Of a stretch of DNA of 43,101 bases, positions 26,306-33,706 are shown piece by piece (within the stretch, counting starts at the first letter, position 1; every line of letters begins with the position of its first letter). Below the pieces are notes generated by a model, which did not search any database, was not told the DNA's origin, and worked only from the letters and a program-made list of their open reading frames with translations. Both the position numbers and the translations under genes were made by a program. The DNA is from an uncultured Bacteroidia bacterium (GTDB lineage Bacteria; Bacteroidota; Bacteroidia; Bacteroidales; Prolixibacteraceae): positions 1-43,101 of the forward strand of contig CAIYPA010000160.1 of NCBI GenBank assembly GCA_903927965.1. The letters are read 5' to 3'.

Positions 26306-26478
26306 AGATCGTTGTTGATACGAATATTGTTTTTAGTGCGATTCTCAATTCACAAAGTTGGATTCATTTGAATTGCAAACTTTGGACTGGTGACAAAGCT
26401 CTTATTAAAGCCTTAACACAAAAAGGATACAAGCGGTTTATTGATACTAAGGAATTGATTGAAAAATTGAAGAAATAA
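26302..26478 (+). pseudogene. PIN-domain toxin remnant with a large internal deletion
   Basis: The frame encodes only 58 residues. It begins MKIVVDTNIVFSAILNS, the beta1/Asp motif of PIN ribonucleases, and jumps after about residue 20-26 to LWTGDKALIKALTQKGYKRF, the C-terminal WTGD motif. A complete PIN domain is about 130-140 residues, so roughly 75-80 central residues with the middle acidic residues are gone. The frame was kept. The shortened protein cannot form a full four-acid active site, so it is probably inactive. It ends 1 base before the GH92 start. Confidence 0.8.
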
Positions 26479-26479
26479 A

Positions 26480-29359
26480 ATGAATAAGTTAACTTATCTG
26501 ATTATCTTCACTTTAATATCGATTCTGTTCACAAGTTGTATGAATTCGGAAACAGTCAACAACGACCTGACGACTCTTGTGAATCCTTTTGTGGGGACAA
26601 TGGGCAACGGAAAAACATTTCAGGGTCCGGTACTCCCTCATGGGATGATCCAGCCAGGACCTTATTGTAAATACGACAATGACCAACAGTCGGGGACGAT
26701 GTTTGGGTTTAGTCATACCCACCTTAGCGGGATGGCGGGGGGCGGAACCGATGCACCGGGAGATATCCTTTTCATGCCAACAATATTAACCCACTCATTC
26801 ATTGAAGGGTTTGTGTCCAAATTTTCGCACAGCAACGAAGTCGCCTCACCCGGTTATTACAAAGTCAAACTCGATAGTTCGGATATCCAGGTTGAGCTGA
26901 CCACAACTACCCGTGTCGGTCTTCACCGTTATACTTTTCCAAAATCATCCAAACCTTCGGTTTATCTAAAACTTGAAAATGGCTTCTTGTCCGTGAAGGA
27001 TGGTGAAATTTCAGGTTGCAACAACAATCGGGTCTATTTCGTTGCCAAGTTTTCCAAACCATTCAAAGGATTTGAAACTGCCAATATGGATCAGGCTGTA
27101 AATCAGGTTGATACTGTCAGGGGTAAAAACATCAAAGGTATCTTTCATTTCGATTTAAAGTCTGACGAACCTTTGTTGCTGAAAGTAGGAATTTCGATGG
27201 TAAGTACTGAAGGTGCAAGAAACAACCTTGAAACAGAGTTGTCGGACTGGGATTTTGAAAAGGTAAAAGAAAATGCAAAAGATATCTGGAACAAGGAGTT
27301 AAGCAAAATCGAAATTGAGGGAGGGACAAAAACAGATCAAACCCTCTTTTATACTGCACTTTACCATTCGATGATCCATCCCAATATCTACATGGATGCT
27401 GACCGGAAATACAAAAGTACAAACGGTAAAGTCTATTCGGCCACCGATTTCGACAACTACACCAACTTTTCGTTGTGGGATACCTTCAGGGCATTGCATC
27501 CGCTTTATACGATCATCCACCCGAAAATGACTTCCCAGTTTATCCGCAGTTTCCTTGAACGTTACGACCACAACGGTAGGATGCTGATTATGGAGTTTGA
27601 TGGTGTGGAGGGTGATGAGCCGCCCATGATCGCAACCCACTCTTTGTCGGTTCTGGCCGATGCCTATGTCAAGGGGATCCGGGATTACGATGTTCCCACA
27701 GCTTACGCAGCGATGAAGAAACTGGCTGATGACAACATCAGACCCGAAAAACCGTTGTACCTTCAATATGGCTTTATCCCTTCAGATTTGAAAGGACAAT
27801 CCGTTTCTAGAACGCTTGAGTACAGTTATGACGATTGGTGTGTGACAAGGCTTGCAAAAGATCTTAGTCCTGGCGATAATCTGACTTACAGTATGCGGGG
27901 CGATTGCTACAAAAACGTCTTCTCCAAAGAAGTCAATTTTATGCGTGGCCGCAAAAGCAATTTTGAGTTTGTGGGGAAGTTCGATCCGATGGAAACAATC
28001 AACCATTACACCGAAGCCAATGCTTATCAATACTCTACGTTTGTTCCCCAGGATATTTCAGGGCTTATTGACCTGATGGGTGGGGATAAGGTTTTTGAAA
28101 ATTGGCTCGACTCCTGTTTTTCAGTCAGGACCGATTTCTCAAAGATCAATTTAAGCGATGTCACAGGTTTGATTGGGCAGTATGCGCATGGGAACGAACC
28201 GAGCCACCACATTGCCTACCTGTACGATTATGTTGGGGCTCCATGGAAGACACAAAAAATGGTAAGGCAAATCCTTTCAAATCTTTACGCAGATAAACCT
28301 GATGGGATTGACGGGAATGAGGATTGTGGTCAGATGTCGGCGTGGTATGTGATGAGTGCGATGGGAATTTATGCCGTCACTCCCGGAATGGATGACTATG
28401 CGATTGGCAGTCCTATATTTAACAAATTGACGATCAACCTTGAGAACGGAAAGAAATTTGAAATCATTACCAAAAACAACAGTAACAAGAATATTTACAT
28501 CCAGTCGGCAATCTTAAATGGGAAACCATATTCCAAAACCTATCTGAATCATCAGGATATTATGGCTGGTGGACAAATCGTATTTAATATGGGAAGTACT
28601 CCAAATAAAGAACAGGGCGCAAAAAAGGAGGATCGGCCCTATTCACCGGAAAAGAAGTTCAAATATGCACAAACCCCCAAAATTGAATTTTCGGATATCC
28701 TGTTTTTGGACAGCCGGGTTGTAAAAATTTTCGCCACAGAACCAGGGGCAAAAATCCATTATACCCTTGATGCATCTGAACCAACAGAGAAATCACTACT
28801 TTATAAAGAACCCTTAACGATCACAAAACCAACAGTTTTGAAAGTCAGGAGTTTTGTGGATGGAATTTTGCCCTCTTATCCGGTAAGTATCCAGTTCAAA
28901 CAGATCGATATGCTTGAAGCAGTTTCCGCAGTTGGTTTACAAGCAGGTGTTAAGTACCTATATCGCGAGGGTGAAGCAGTAAGAAGTGCTAAAGATCAGA
29001 GTGGTGCTCCAATTCTGGATAGAGGTATCCTTTCTACTTTTAATGTGGATGCAATAAAGGACCAACGTTCATTTGGTTACAACCTTGAGGGATATCTTAA
29101 AGTTCCAGAAACCGGTGTTTATACCTTTTGGCTCGAAGCCAATGATGGGGCAGTCTTGTATTTGAACGGAAAATTGATCATCGACAACGATGGCGGTCAC
29201 CGGGCGCAGGTTTTGGATTCAAAGATCGGGCTAAAGAAAGGGTTGCATCCCATCAAGGTGGACTATTTTCAGCAAGGACTGGCCAAAAGTCTGAAAGTAA
29301 AATGGGAAGGACCAGGAATCCAAATTCGTGAAGTTGAAGCAGGGGATTTGTTTCATTGA
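26480..29359 (+). CDS. GH92 alpha-mannosidase lipoprotein with Fn3-like and PA14 domains
   Basis: A 959-residue lipoprotein (lipobox LFTSC, Cys20). Residues about 36-280 form the N-terminal beta-sandwich (LVNPFVGTMG, FGFSHTHLSGMAGGG), about 290-750 the alpha/alpha-barrel: NFSLWDTFRALHPLYT, HYTEANAYQYS with Glu512 (probable acid), GNEPSHH, and NEDCGQMSAWYVMSAMG with Asp615 (probable base). GH92 enzymes are calcium-dependent inverting exo-alpha-mannosidases. A chitobiase-type Fn3-associated module follows (IHYTLDASEPTEKS) and then a PA14 domain (TGVYTFWLEANDGAVLYLNG), both likely for glycan binding. It is one of two GH92 genes here and was probably captured 1 base after the PIN remnant. Confidence 0.95.
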   Translation: MNKLTYLIIFTLISILFTSCMNSETVNNDLTTLVNPFVGTMGNGKTFQGPVLPHGMIQPGPYCKYDNDQQSGTMFGFSHTHLSGMAGGGTDAPGDILFMPTILTHSFIEGFVSKFSHSNEVASPGYYKVKLDSSDIQVELTTTTRVGLHRYTFPKSSKPSVYLKLENGFLSVKDGEISGCNNNRVYFVAKFSKPFKGFETANMDQAVNQVDTVRGKNIKGIFHFDLKSDEPLLLKVGISMVSTEGARNNLETELSDWDFEKVKENAKDIWNKELSKIEIEGGTKTDQTLFYTALYHSMIHPNIYMDADRKYKSTNGKVYSATDFDNYTNFSLWDTFRALHPLYTIIHPKMTSQFIRSFLERYDHNGRMLIMEFDGVEGDEPPMIATHSLSVLADAYVKGIRDYDVPTAYAAMKKLADDNIRPEKPLYLQYGFIPSDLKGQSVSRTLEYSYDDWCVTRLAKDLSPGDNLTYSMRGDCYKNVFSKEVNFMRGRKSNFEFVGKFDPMETINHYTEANAYQYSTFVPQDISGLIDLMGGDKVFENWLDSCFSVRTDFSKINLSDVTGLIGQYAHGNEPSHHIAYLYDYVGAPWKTQKMVRQILSNLYADKPDGIDGNEDCGQMSAWYVMSAMGIYAVTPGMDDYAIGSPIFNKLTINLENGKKFEIITKNNSNKNIYIQSAILNGKPYSKTYLNHQDIMAGGQIVFNMGSTPNKEQGAKKEDRPYSPEKKFKYAQTPKIEFSDILFLDSRVVKIFATEPGAKIHYTLDASEPTEKSLLYKEPLTITKPTVLKVRSFVDGILPSYPVSIQFKQIDMLEAVSAVGLQAGVKYLYREGEAVRSAKDQSGAPILDRGILSTFNVDAIKDQRSFGYNLEGYLKVPETGVYTFWLEANDGAVLYLNGKLIIDNDGGHRAQVLDSKIGLKKGLHPIKVDYFQQGLAKSLKVKWEGPGIQIREVEAGDLFH

Positions 29360-29372
29360 ATATCGCAATAAT

Positions 29373-29403
29373 TTTGATTTGAACAGTTTGTTTTGTAAAT
29401 TTG
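29373..29403 (+). promoter_or_regulatory. Promoter TTTG-N19-TAAATTTG for the Rpn gene
   Basis: TTTG at 29373-29376 and TAAATTTG at 29396-29403 are separated by exactly 19 bases, the canonical Bacteroidota -33/-7 spacing. Transcription would start about 7 bases later, leaving a ~12-base leader before the ATG at 29422. This indicates the nuclease gene has its own promoter and is not merely part of the GH92 operon. Confidence 0.75.
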
Positions 29404-29421
29404 CCCTAAATCCGTTTTAAT

Positions 29422-30375
29422 ATGCAAATAGCCAATCCCATATACGATGTTGTCTTCAAATACCTTATGGAGGATGCCAAAGTCGCAAAATTGATGATTT
29501 CGTCGATCATTGGGGAACATATTGAAAAATTGTCATTCCTCCCGCAGGAGTTTATTGCCGAAATTGAAAAATCGGTAGGAACTAAAATTTCGAAAAAGAA
29601 ACGGATCAGGATGGACCCGTTGACTGTCTATCGCCTTGATTTTTCGGCCAAGATAAAAACTGCCGAAGGGCACAAAAATGTGATCATCGAACTTCAAAAA
29701 GCCAAGTTCCCTGCCGATATCATGAGGTTTAGGAAATACCTTGGGGAGCAGTTCTCAAACAAAGAGAATTATCAAAAAGTAAAGATAGGGAACCGTTTCC
29801 GCAAGACAGGTTTGCCGATTATCAGCATTTATTTTTTGGGGCATAAATTGGATTACACCAAATCAAGTGCCATCAAGGTCAGTCGGCAATATGTTGACCT
29901 AATGACTGAACAAATCATTGAGACCAAAGAGTCGTTTATCGAAAGCCTTACGCTCGACAGTTATGTGATACAGATCCCTTACCTGACCGATAAACGAAGG
30001 AATGACCTTGAAATATTGTTGAGCGTTTTTGACCAGCGGAACAATGTCGATAGGAACCACCATATTTTAAGTGTCAAGGAAAACGAATTTCCCGAAAAGT
30101 ACCGGCTCATCATCCGCAAGTTACAAAAAGCAGTGGAAGACAATGATGTGAGGAAGAAAATGGACATGGAAGACGGCATTATCGACGAATTGGAAGACCT
30201 TGAAAGGACTATTGACGACTTGGAACAGGAGAATGAAATCGTAAAGCACGAGAATGATCTTGTAAAACAAAGATTGGGAACGGTTGAACAACGATTGGGC
30301 ACAGCAGAACAAGAGAAAGAAGCTTTAAGGACAGAACTTGAAAACCTGCGCAAATTGTTGAACAACAATAAATAG
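29422..30375 (+). CDS. Rpn-family / PD-(D/E)XK recombination-promoting nuclease
   Basis: A 317-residue protein. The N-terminal part fits the PDDEXK transposase-like family (PF12784): NPIYDVVFKYLMEDAK start, YRLDFSAKI (Asp73), NVIIELQKAK (Glu90, Gln92, Lys95), and a later FSNKENYQ. Rpn relatives are DNA endonucleases that raise RecA-independent recombination, not true transposases. The last ~80 residues are a coiled coil with a short repeat (KQRLGTVEQ / EQRLGTAEQ) of 21 bp in DNA. It sits between the two GH92 genes and likely arrived later as a mobile-type gene. No terminal inverted repeats were found around it. Confidence 0.85.
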   Translation: MQIANPIYDVVFKYLMEDAKVAKLMISSIIGEHIEKLSFLPQEFIAEIEKSVGTKISKKKRIRMDPLTVYRLDFSAKIKTAEGHKNVIIELQKAKFPADIMRFRKYLGEQFSNKENYQKVKIGNRFRKTGLPIISIYFLGHKLDYTKSSAIKVSRQYVDLMTEQIIETKESFIESLTLDSYVIQIPYLTDKRRNDLEILLSVFDQRNNVDRNHHILSVKENEFPEKYRLIIRKLQKAVEDNDVRKKMDMEDGIIDELEDLERTIDDLEQENEIVKHENDLVKQRLGTVEQRLGTAEQEKEALRTELENLRKLLNNNK

Positions 30376-30401
30376 TTGATATTTTAGCCCCCAATACCAT
30401 C

Positions 30402-30438
30402 TTTTTACTACAAATATTACTCTCCTACCGGAGCTTTT
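30402..30438 (+). repeat. Dispersed hairpin element, copy B
   Basis: ACTACAAATATT then a hairpin CTCC-TACC-GGAG (30422-30433) followed by CTTTT. It is the same order as copies at 577-607, 13858-13920 and 38034-38096. The upstream ATTGCGCC end is eroded here (only TTTAGCCCCC remains about 20 bases before). Confidence 0.65.
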
Positions 30439-30527
30439 GACCCTGCAAAAAGCCACTTAAGAGTTCCAATTTTCAAATCAAGTGCTTTATATTCATCTTT
30501 TGGACTACGAATTTCTATTGTAAAAAC

Positions 30528-30550
30528 GCCCCATTTCCAGAAAGGGGGGC
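30528..30550. repeat. CCCC-TTTC / GAAA-GGGG hairpin
   Basis: GCCCCATTTCCAGAAAGGGG, with one A/G mismatch inside, folds to a stem of about nine pairs with a CA loop. It is followed by GGCAGGGGG. The style matches the hairpins at 9731-9750 and 10379-10393. Confidence 0.6.
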
Positions 30551-30783
30551 AGGGGGAATTGCAAAGCTATAAAGCGTATATAATTGAATATCAATATTAT
30601 ATGTCTATCGATTTCTAACCTATTCATATCAATCTGAAGTCATCACCTGAAACAAAATCAAATTCTACCCACAATCAAAATGGTTTCAACATCTGTTGAT
30701 TTTTAACAAACAATCAATTAAATCCTTATGTTACTTTGCCTTTAAAGGTTTGAAAAGATCCTTATGAACACAAAAATCCATCT

Positions 30784-33705
30784 ATGAACACCAGACAATT
30801 ATTTCTTATACTGATATTTGGGTTGAATTTTTATTCAAATTTTCTTCATGGGCAGATTGACAAACATGACTATACGAAATTGGTCGATCCGTTTATCGGC
30901 ACAGGTGCCGATGGCAATACCTTTCCGGGAGCCAGCTATCCTTTCGGATGCGTTCAGTTAAGTCCTGATACACAATTAAATGCATGTGGAGGATATGGTT
31001 ATGCCGATAGCACGATTATTGGCTTTTCTCACACCCACCTGAATGGCGTAGGTGAACCCGAATATCGTGATGTTCTGTTCATGCCGACTACCGGGAAAGT
31101 TCATCTCAATGCCGGGACAGCCGGGGTGAAAGGTTCAGGTTACAGATCGGCTTTCGACCATCAGAACGAAAAGGCCTCGCCGGGATATTATTCTGTTTTG
31201 CTTAAAGATTACAATATTCAGGTTGAACTTACAACTACTTTGCGTGCCGGATTTCATAAATATACTTTTCCTAAAAGTAACGATTCGCACATTATCATCG
31301 ACCTGGCCCATCCCGGAGGCGCCGAATTTCTGAACATCAAAAAAATAAGCAATACTGAAATTGAAGGGTTGCGCCGTTCTCACGGTTGGGCTTGGGACCA
31401 GTATATCTATTTCGTGGCGAAGTTTTCCAAACCTTTCGCTTCGGCTGATCTCGCCATCAACGACACAATTAAAAATGGCATCACAGAAGCAACAGGCAAA
31501 AACATTAAAGCTGTCCTGAACTTTCAAACCTCTGATAACGAGGCAATTCTTATAAAAGTTGGGATTTCGGCAGTCAGCACCGATGGCGCCCGGAAAAACA
31601 TTGAGGCTGAAATTCCAAATTGGGACTTTGTGGCTGTGAAAAAGGAAACCCAAGTTGCCTGGAACAATCAGTTGTCAAAGATAGACGTTGAGGGTGGTAC
31701 TCCTGAACAACAAACCATTTTTTATACCTCAATGTACCACGCCGCCCTGAGCCCTAATATTTTTATGGATGTGGACGGGAAATACAGAGGAACAGACCAT
31801 AAAGTTCACGAAAACAAGGACTTCACGACCTACACAGTGTTCTCATTATGGGATACTTACAGAGCATTGCATCCCTTGTTCACAATCATCGATCAGAAAA
31901 GGACCAACGATTTTATCAAAACCTTGTTGCAGATTTATGATGATGGTGGTCGTTTACCGATGTGGCCGCTGGCTGGCAATTATACCGACGATATGCTTGG
32001 TTATCACGCAGTACCTGTAATTGTGGATGCTTACATGAAAGGGATAAGAGGCTACGACATCGAAAAAGCGTTCAAAGCCATCAAGCACAGTGCTGAACTT
32101 GATAAACTTGGGTTGAAGTACTATAAAAAGATAGGTTATCTACCTTATGACCGTCAGGGTGAATCGGTTTCCAAAACGCTGGAATATTGCTACGACGATT
32201 GGTGCATTGCACAGATGGCCAAAGCAATGAACAGACAGAACGATTATCTGAACTATCATCAACGGGCGCATTACTGGGAAAATGTGTTCGATCCATCGGT
32301 TGGTTTTATGCGTGGCAAAAGCTTCGACCGCAAGTGGCAATCCCCTTTCGATCCGTTGGTCAATTCGGCCTATTCAGAAGGGAATGCTTACCAGTATATG
32401 TATGTACCTCATGATGTTACAGGACTGTCAACCAAAATGGGAGGAGACCCAAAATTTTCAAAATGGCTGGATGTGCTTTTTACGCTTTCAAGCGGGAATA
32501 GCAACAGGGGAATGATTGGACAATACTGGCATGGCAACGAACCCAGTCACCACCTGGCTTACCTGTACGATTATATTGGCGAGCCATGGAAAACGCAAAG
32601 GCTTGTCAATCAAATCTTAAATGAGTTGTACAGTGCAAAGAACGATGGTCTTGCCGGTAATGATGATTGCGGTCAGATTTCGGCATGGTACATTTTAAGT
32701 TCTTTGGGATTTTATCCGGTTGCCCCAGGTCAGACGATCTATGCAATTGGTTCACCATTGTTTACAAAAGCAACGATCAACCTTGAAAATGGAAAGAAAT
32801 TTGTAATCAAGGCAAATAATATCTCCAAAGGGAATTTCTACATTCAGTCGGCAACTTTGAACAGGAAACCTTGGACCAAATCTTATCTGCGGCATGAGGA
32901 TTTGATGAGAGGGGGCGAGTTGGTTTATGAAATGGGTTCAAATCCCAATAAAAGCTGGGGAACTGCCCAAGCAGATCGGCCATTTTCAGAAAATGGGGAT
33001 CCTGTAGTACAGGTTCCCTATCTCAAAACAGGTGATCTATTGTTTGACAATTCGACTTCTGTTTCCCTTGCTTGTGATTCCAAAAATTCAACTATCCGGT
33101 TTACCATAGATGGTTCAGAACCCAATGAAAAATCGCCTGTGTTTTCGCAACCATTCGAAATAATTCAATCTAAAATATTAAAAATCAGGGCATTTGATAA
33201 GGATCAGAAACCCGGAAATGTTTACACTTATAATTTTGAAAAAGCAAAGCCAAAAGAAGCTGTTCAAAATGCAAAGGTCAAACCGGGTATTCATTTCGAT
33301 TATTTTGAAAAGTTTTTCGTGACGACTGCCGATCTTGACATAGTTGATCCGATTTCTTCCGGAATCACAGCCAATTTCGGCCTTAACGAAAGGAAGCGCG
33401 AAAGTTATTTTGGGTTAAGGTTCGATGGATATGTAAAAGTTCCCAAAGATGGCATTTATACATTTTACCTGAAATCGAACGATGGAAGCCGGTTGTTTAT
33501 TGATGGTTCGGAACTGATCGAAAACGATGCAAATCATGGCGCGGTTGAAGAACCGGGTAACATTGCATTAAAAGCTGGGTTGCATAAAATATTGGTAAAA
33601 TATTTCAATTGCGGTGGCGGAAAAGCATTAAATGTAAGCTGGTCTGGCCCGGATATGGAAAAACATGAAATTCGGGCCAATGAACTTTATACTGAAGGGA
33701 AATGA
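30784..33705 (+). CDS. Second GH92 alpha-mannosidase with Fn3-like and PA14 domains
   Basis: A 973-residue protein with a cleavable signal peptide (ending FLHGQ), so secreted or periplasmic rather than lipid-anchored as in the first copy. The order is the same: KLVDPFIGTGADGNTFPGA, FSHTHLNG, VFSLWDTYRALHPLF, NSAYSEGNAYQYMY with Glu532 (probable acid), GNEPSHH, and NDDCGQISAWYILSSLG with Asp628 (probable base), then the Fn3-like FTIDGSEPNEKS and PA14 with DGIYTFYLKSNDGSRLFIDG. All catalytic landmarks are intact. It is a diverged paralogue of the GH92 at 26480. Its stop is 1 base before the GH2 start, so the two are co-translated. Confidence 0.95.
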   Translation: MNTRQLFLILIFGLNFYSNFLHGQIDKHDYTKLVDPFIGTGADGNTFPGASYPFGCVQLSPDTQLNACGGYGYADSTIIGFSHTHLNGVGEPEYRDVLFMPTTGKVHLNAGTAGVKGSGYRSAFDHQNEKASPGYYSVLLKDYNIQVELTTTLRAGFHKYTFPKSNDSHIIIDLAHPGGAEFLNIKKISNTEIEGLRRSHGWAWDQYIYFVAKFSKPFASADLAINDTIKNGITEATGKNIKAVLNFQTSDNEAILIKVGISAVSTDGARKNIEAEIPNWDFVAVKKETQVAWNNQLSKIDVEGGTPEQQTIFYTSMYHAALSPNIFMDVDGKYRGTDHKVHENKDFTTYTVFSLWDTYRALHPLFTIIDQKRTNDFIKTLLQIYDDGGRLPMWPLAGNYTDDMLGYHAVPVIVDAYMKGIRGYDIEKAFKAIKHSAELDKLGLKYYKKIGYLPYDRQGESVSKTLEYCYDDWCIAQMAKAMNRQNDYLNYHQRAHYWENVFDPSVGFMRGKSFDRKWQSPFDPLVNSAYSEGNAYQYMYVPHDVTGLSTKMGGDPKFSKWLDVLFTLSSGNSNRGMIGQYWHGNEPSHHLAYLYDYIGEPWKTQRLVNQILNELYSAKNDGLAGNDDCGQISAWYILSSLGFYPVAPGQTIYAIGSPLFTKATINLENGKKFVIKANNISKGNFYIQSATLNRKPWTKSYLRHEDLMRGGELVYEMGSNPNKSWGTAQADRPFSENGDPVVQVPYLKTGDLLFDNSTSVSLACDSKNSTIRFTIDGSEPNEKSPVFSQPFEIIQSKILKIRAFDKDQKPGNVYTYNFEKAKPKEAVQNAKVKPGIHFDYFEKFFVTTADLDIVDPISSGITANFGLNERKRESYFGLRFDGYVKVPKDGIYTFYLKSNDGSRLFIDGSELIENDANHGAVEEPGNIALKAGLHKILVKYFNCGGGKALNVSWSGPDMEKHEIRANELYTEGK

Positions 33706-33706
33706 A

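Larger units (their letters stand above)
30376..30783. other. Intergenic region with two dispersed repeats
   Basis: This 408-bp gap between the Rpn gene and the second GH92 gene holds the hairpin element at 30402-30438 and the CCCC/GGGG hairpin at 30528-30550. The rest is AT-rich and should contain the promoter of the GH92-GH2 pair, though I saw no exact TAnnTTTG. No gene is supported. Confidence 0.6.

Noticed and set aside
27299-27766. A 155-codon minus-strand frame inside the first GH92 gene
   Set aside because: It overlaps the catalytic barrel antisense; it exists only because of the codon bias of the real gene.
29979-30368. A 129-codon minus-strand Cys/Ser-rich frame opposite the Rpn coiled coil
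   Set aside because: It is the mirror of the charged repeat sequence of the coiled coil, with no independent support.
29360-30783. The Rpn-family gene as an insertion sequence
   Set aside because: No terminal inverted repeats or target-site duplications are visible, and Rpn proteins are nucleases rather than classical transposases.
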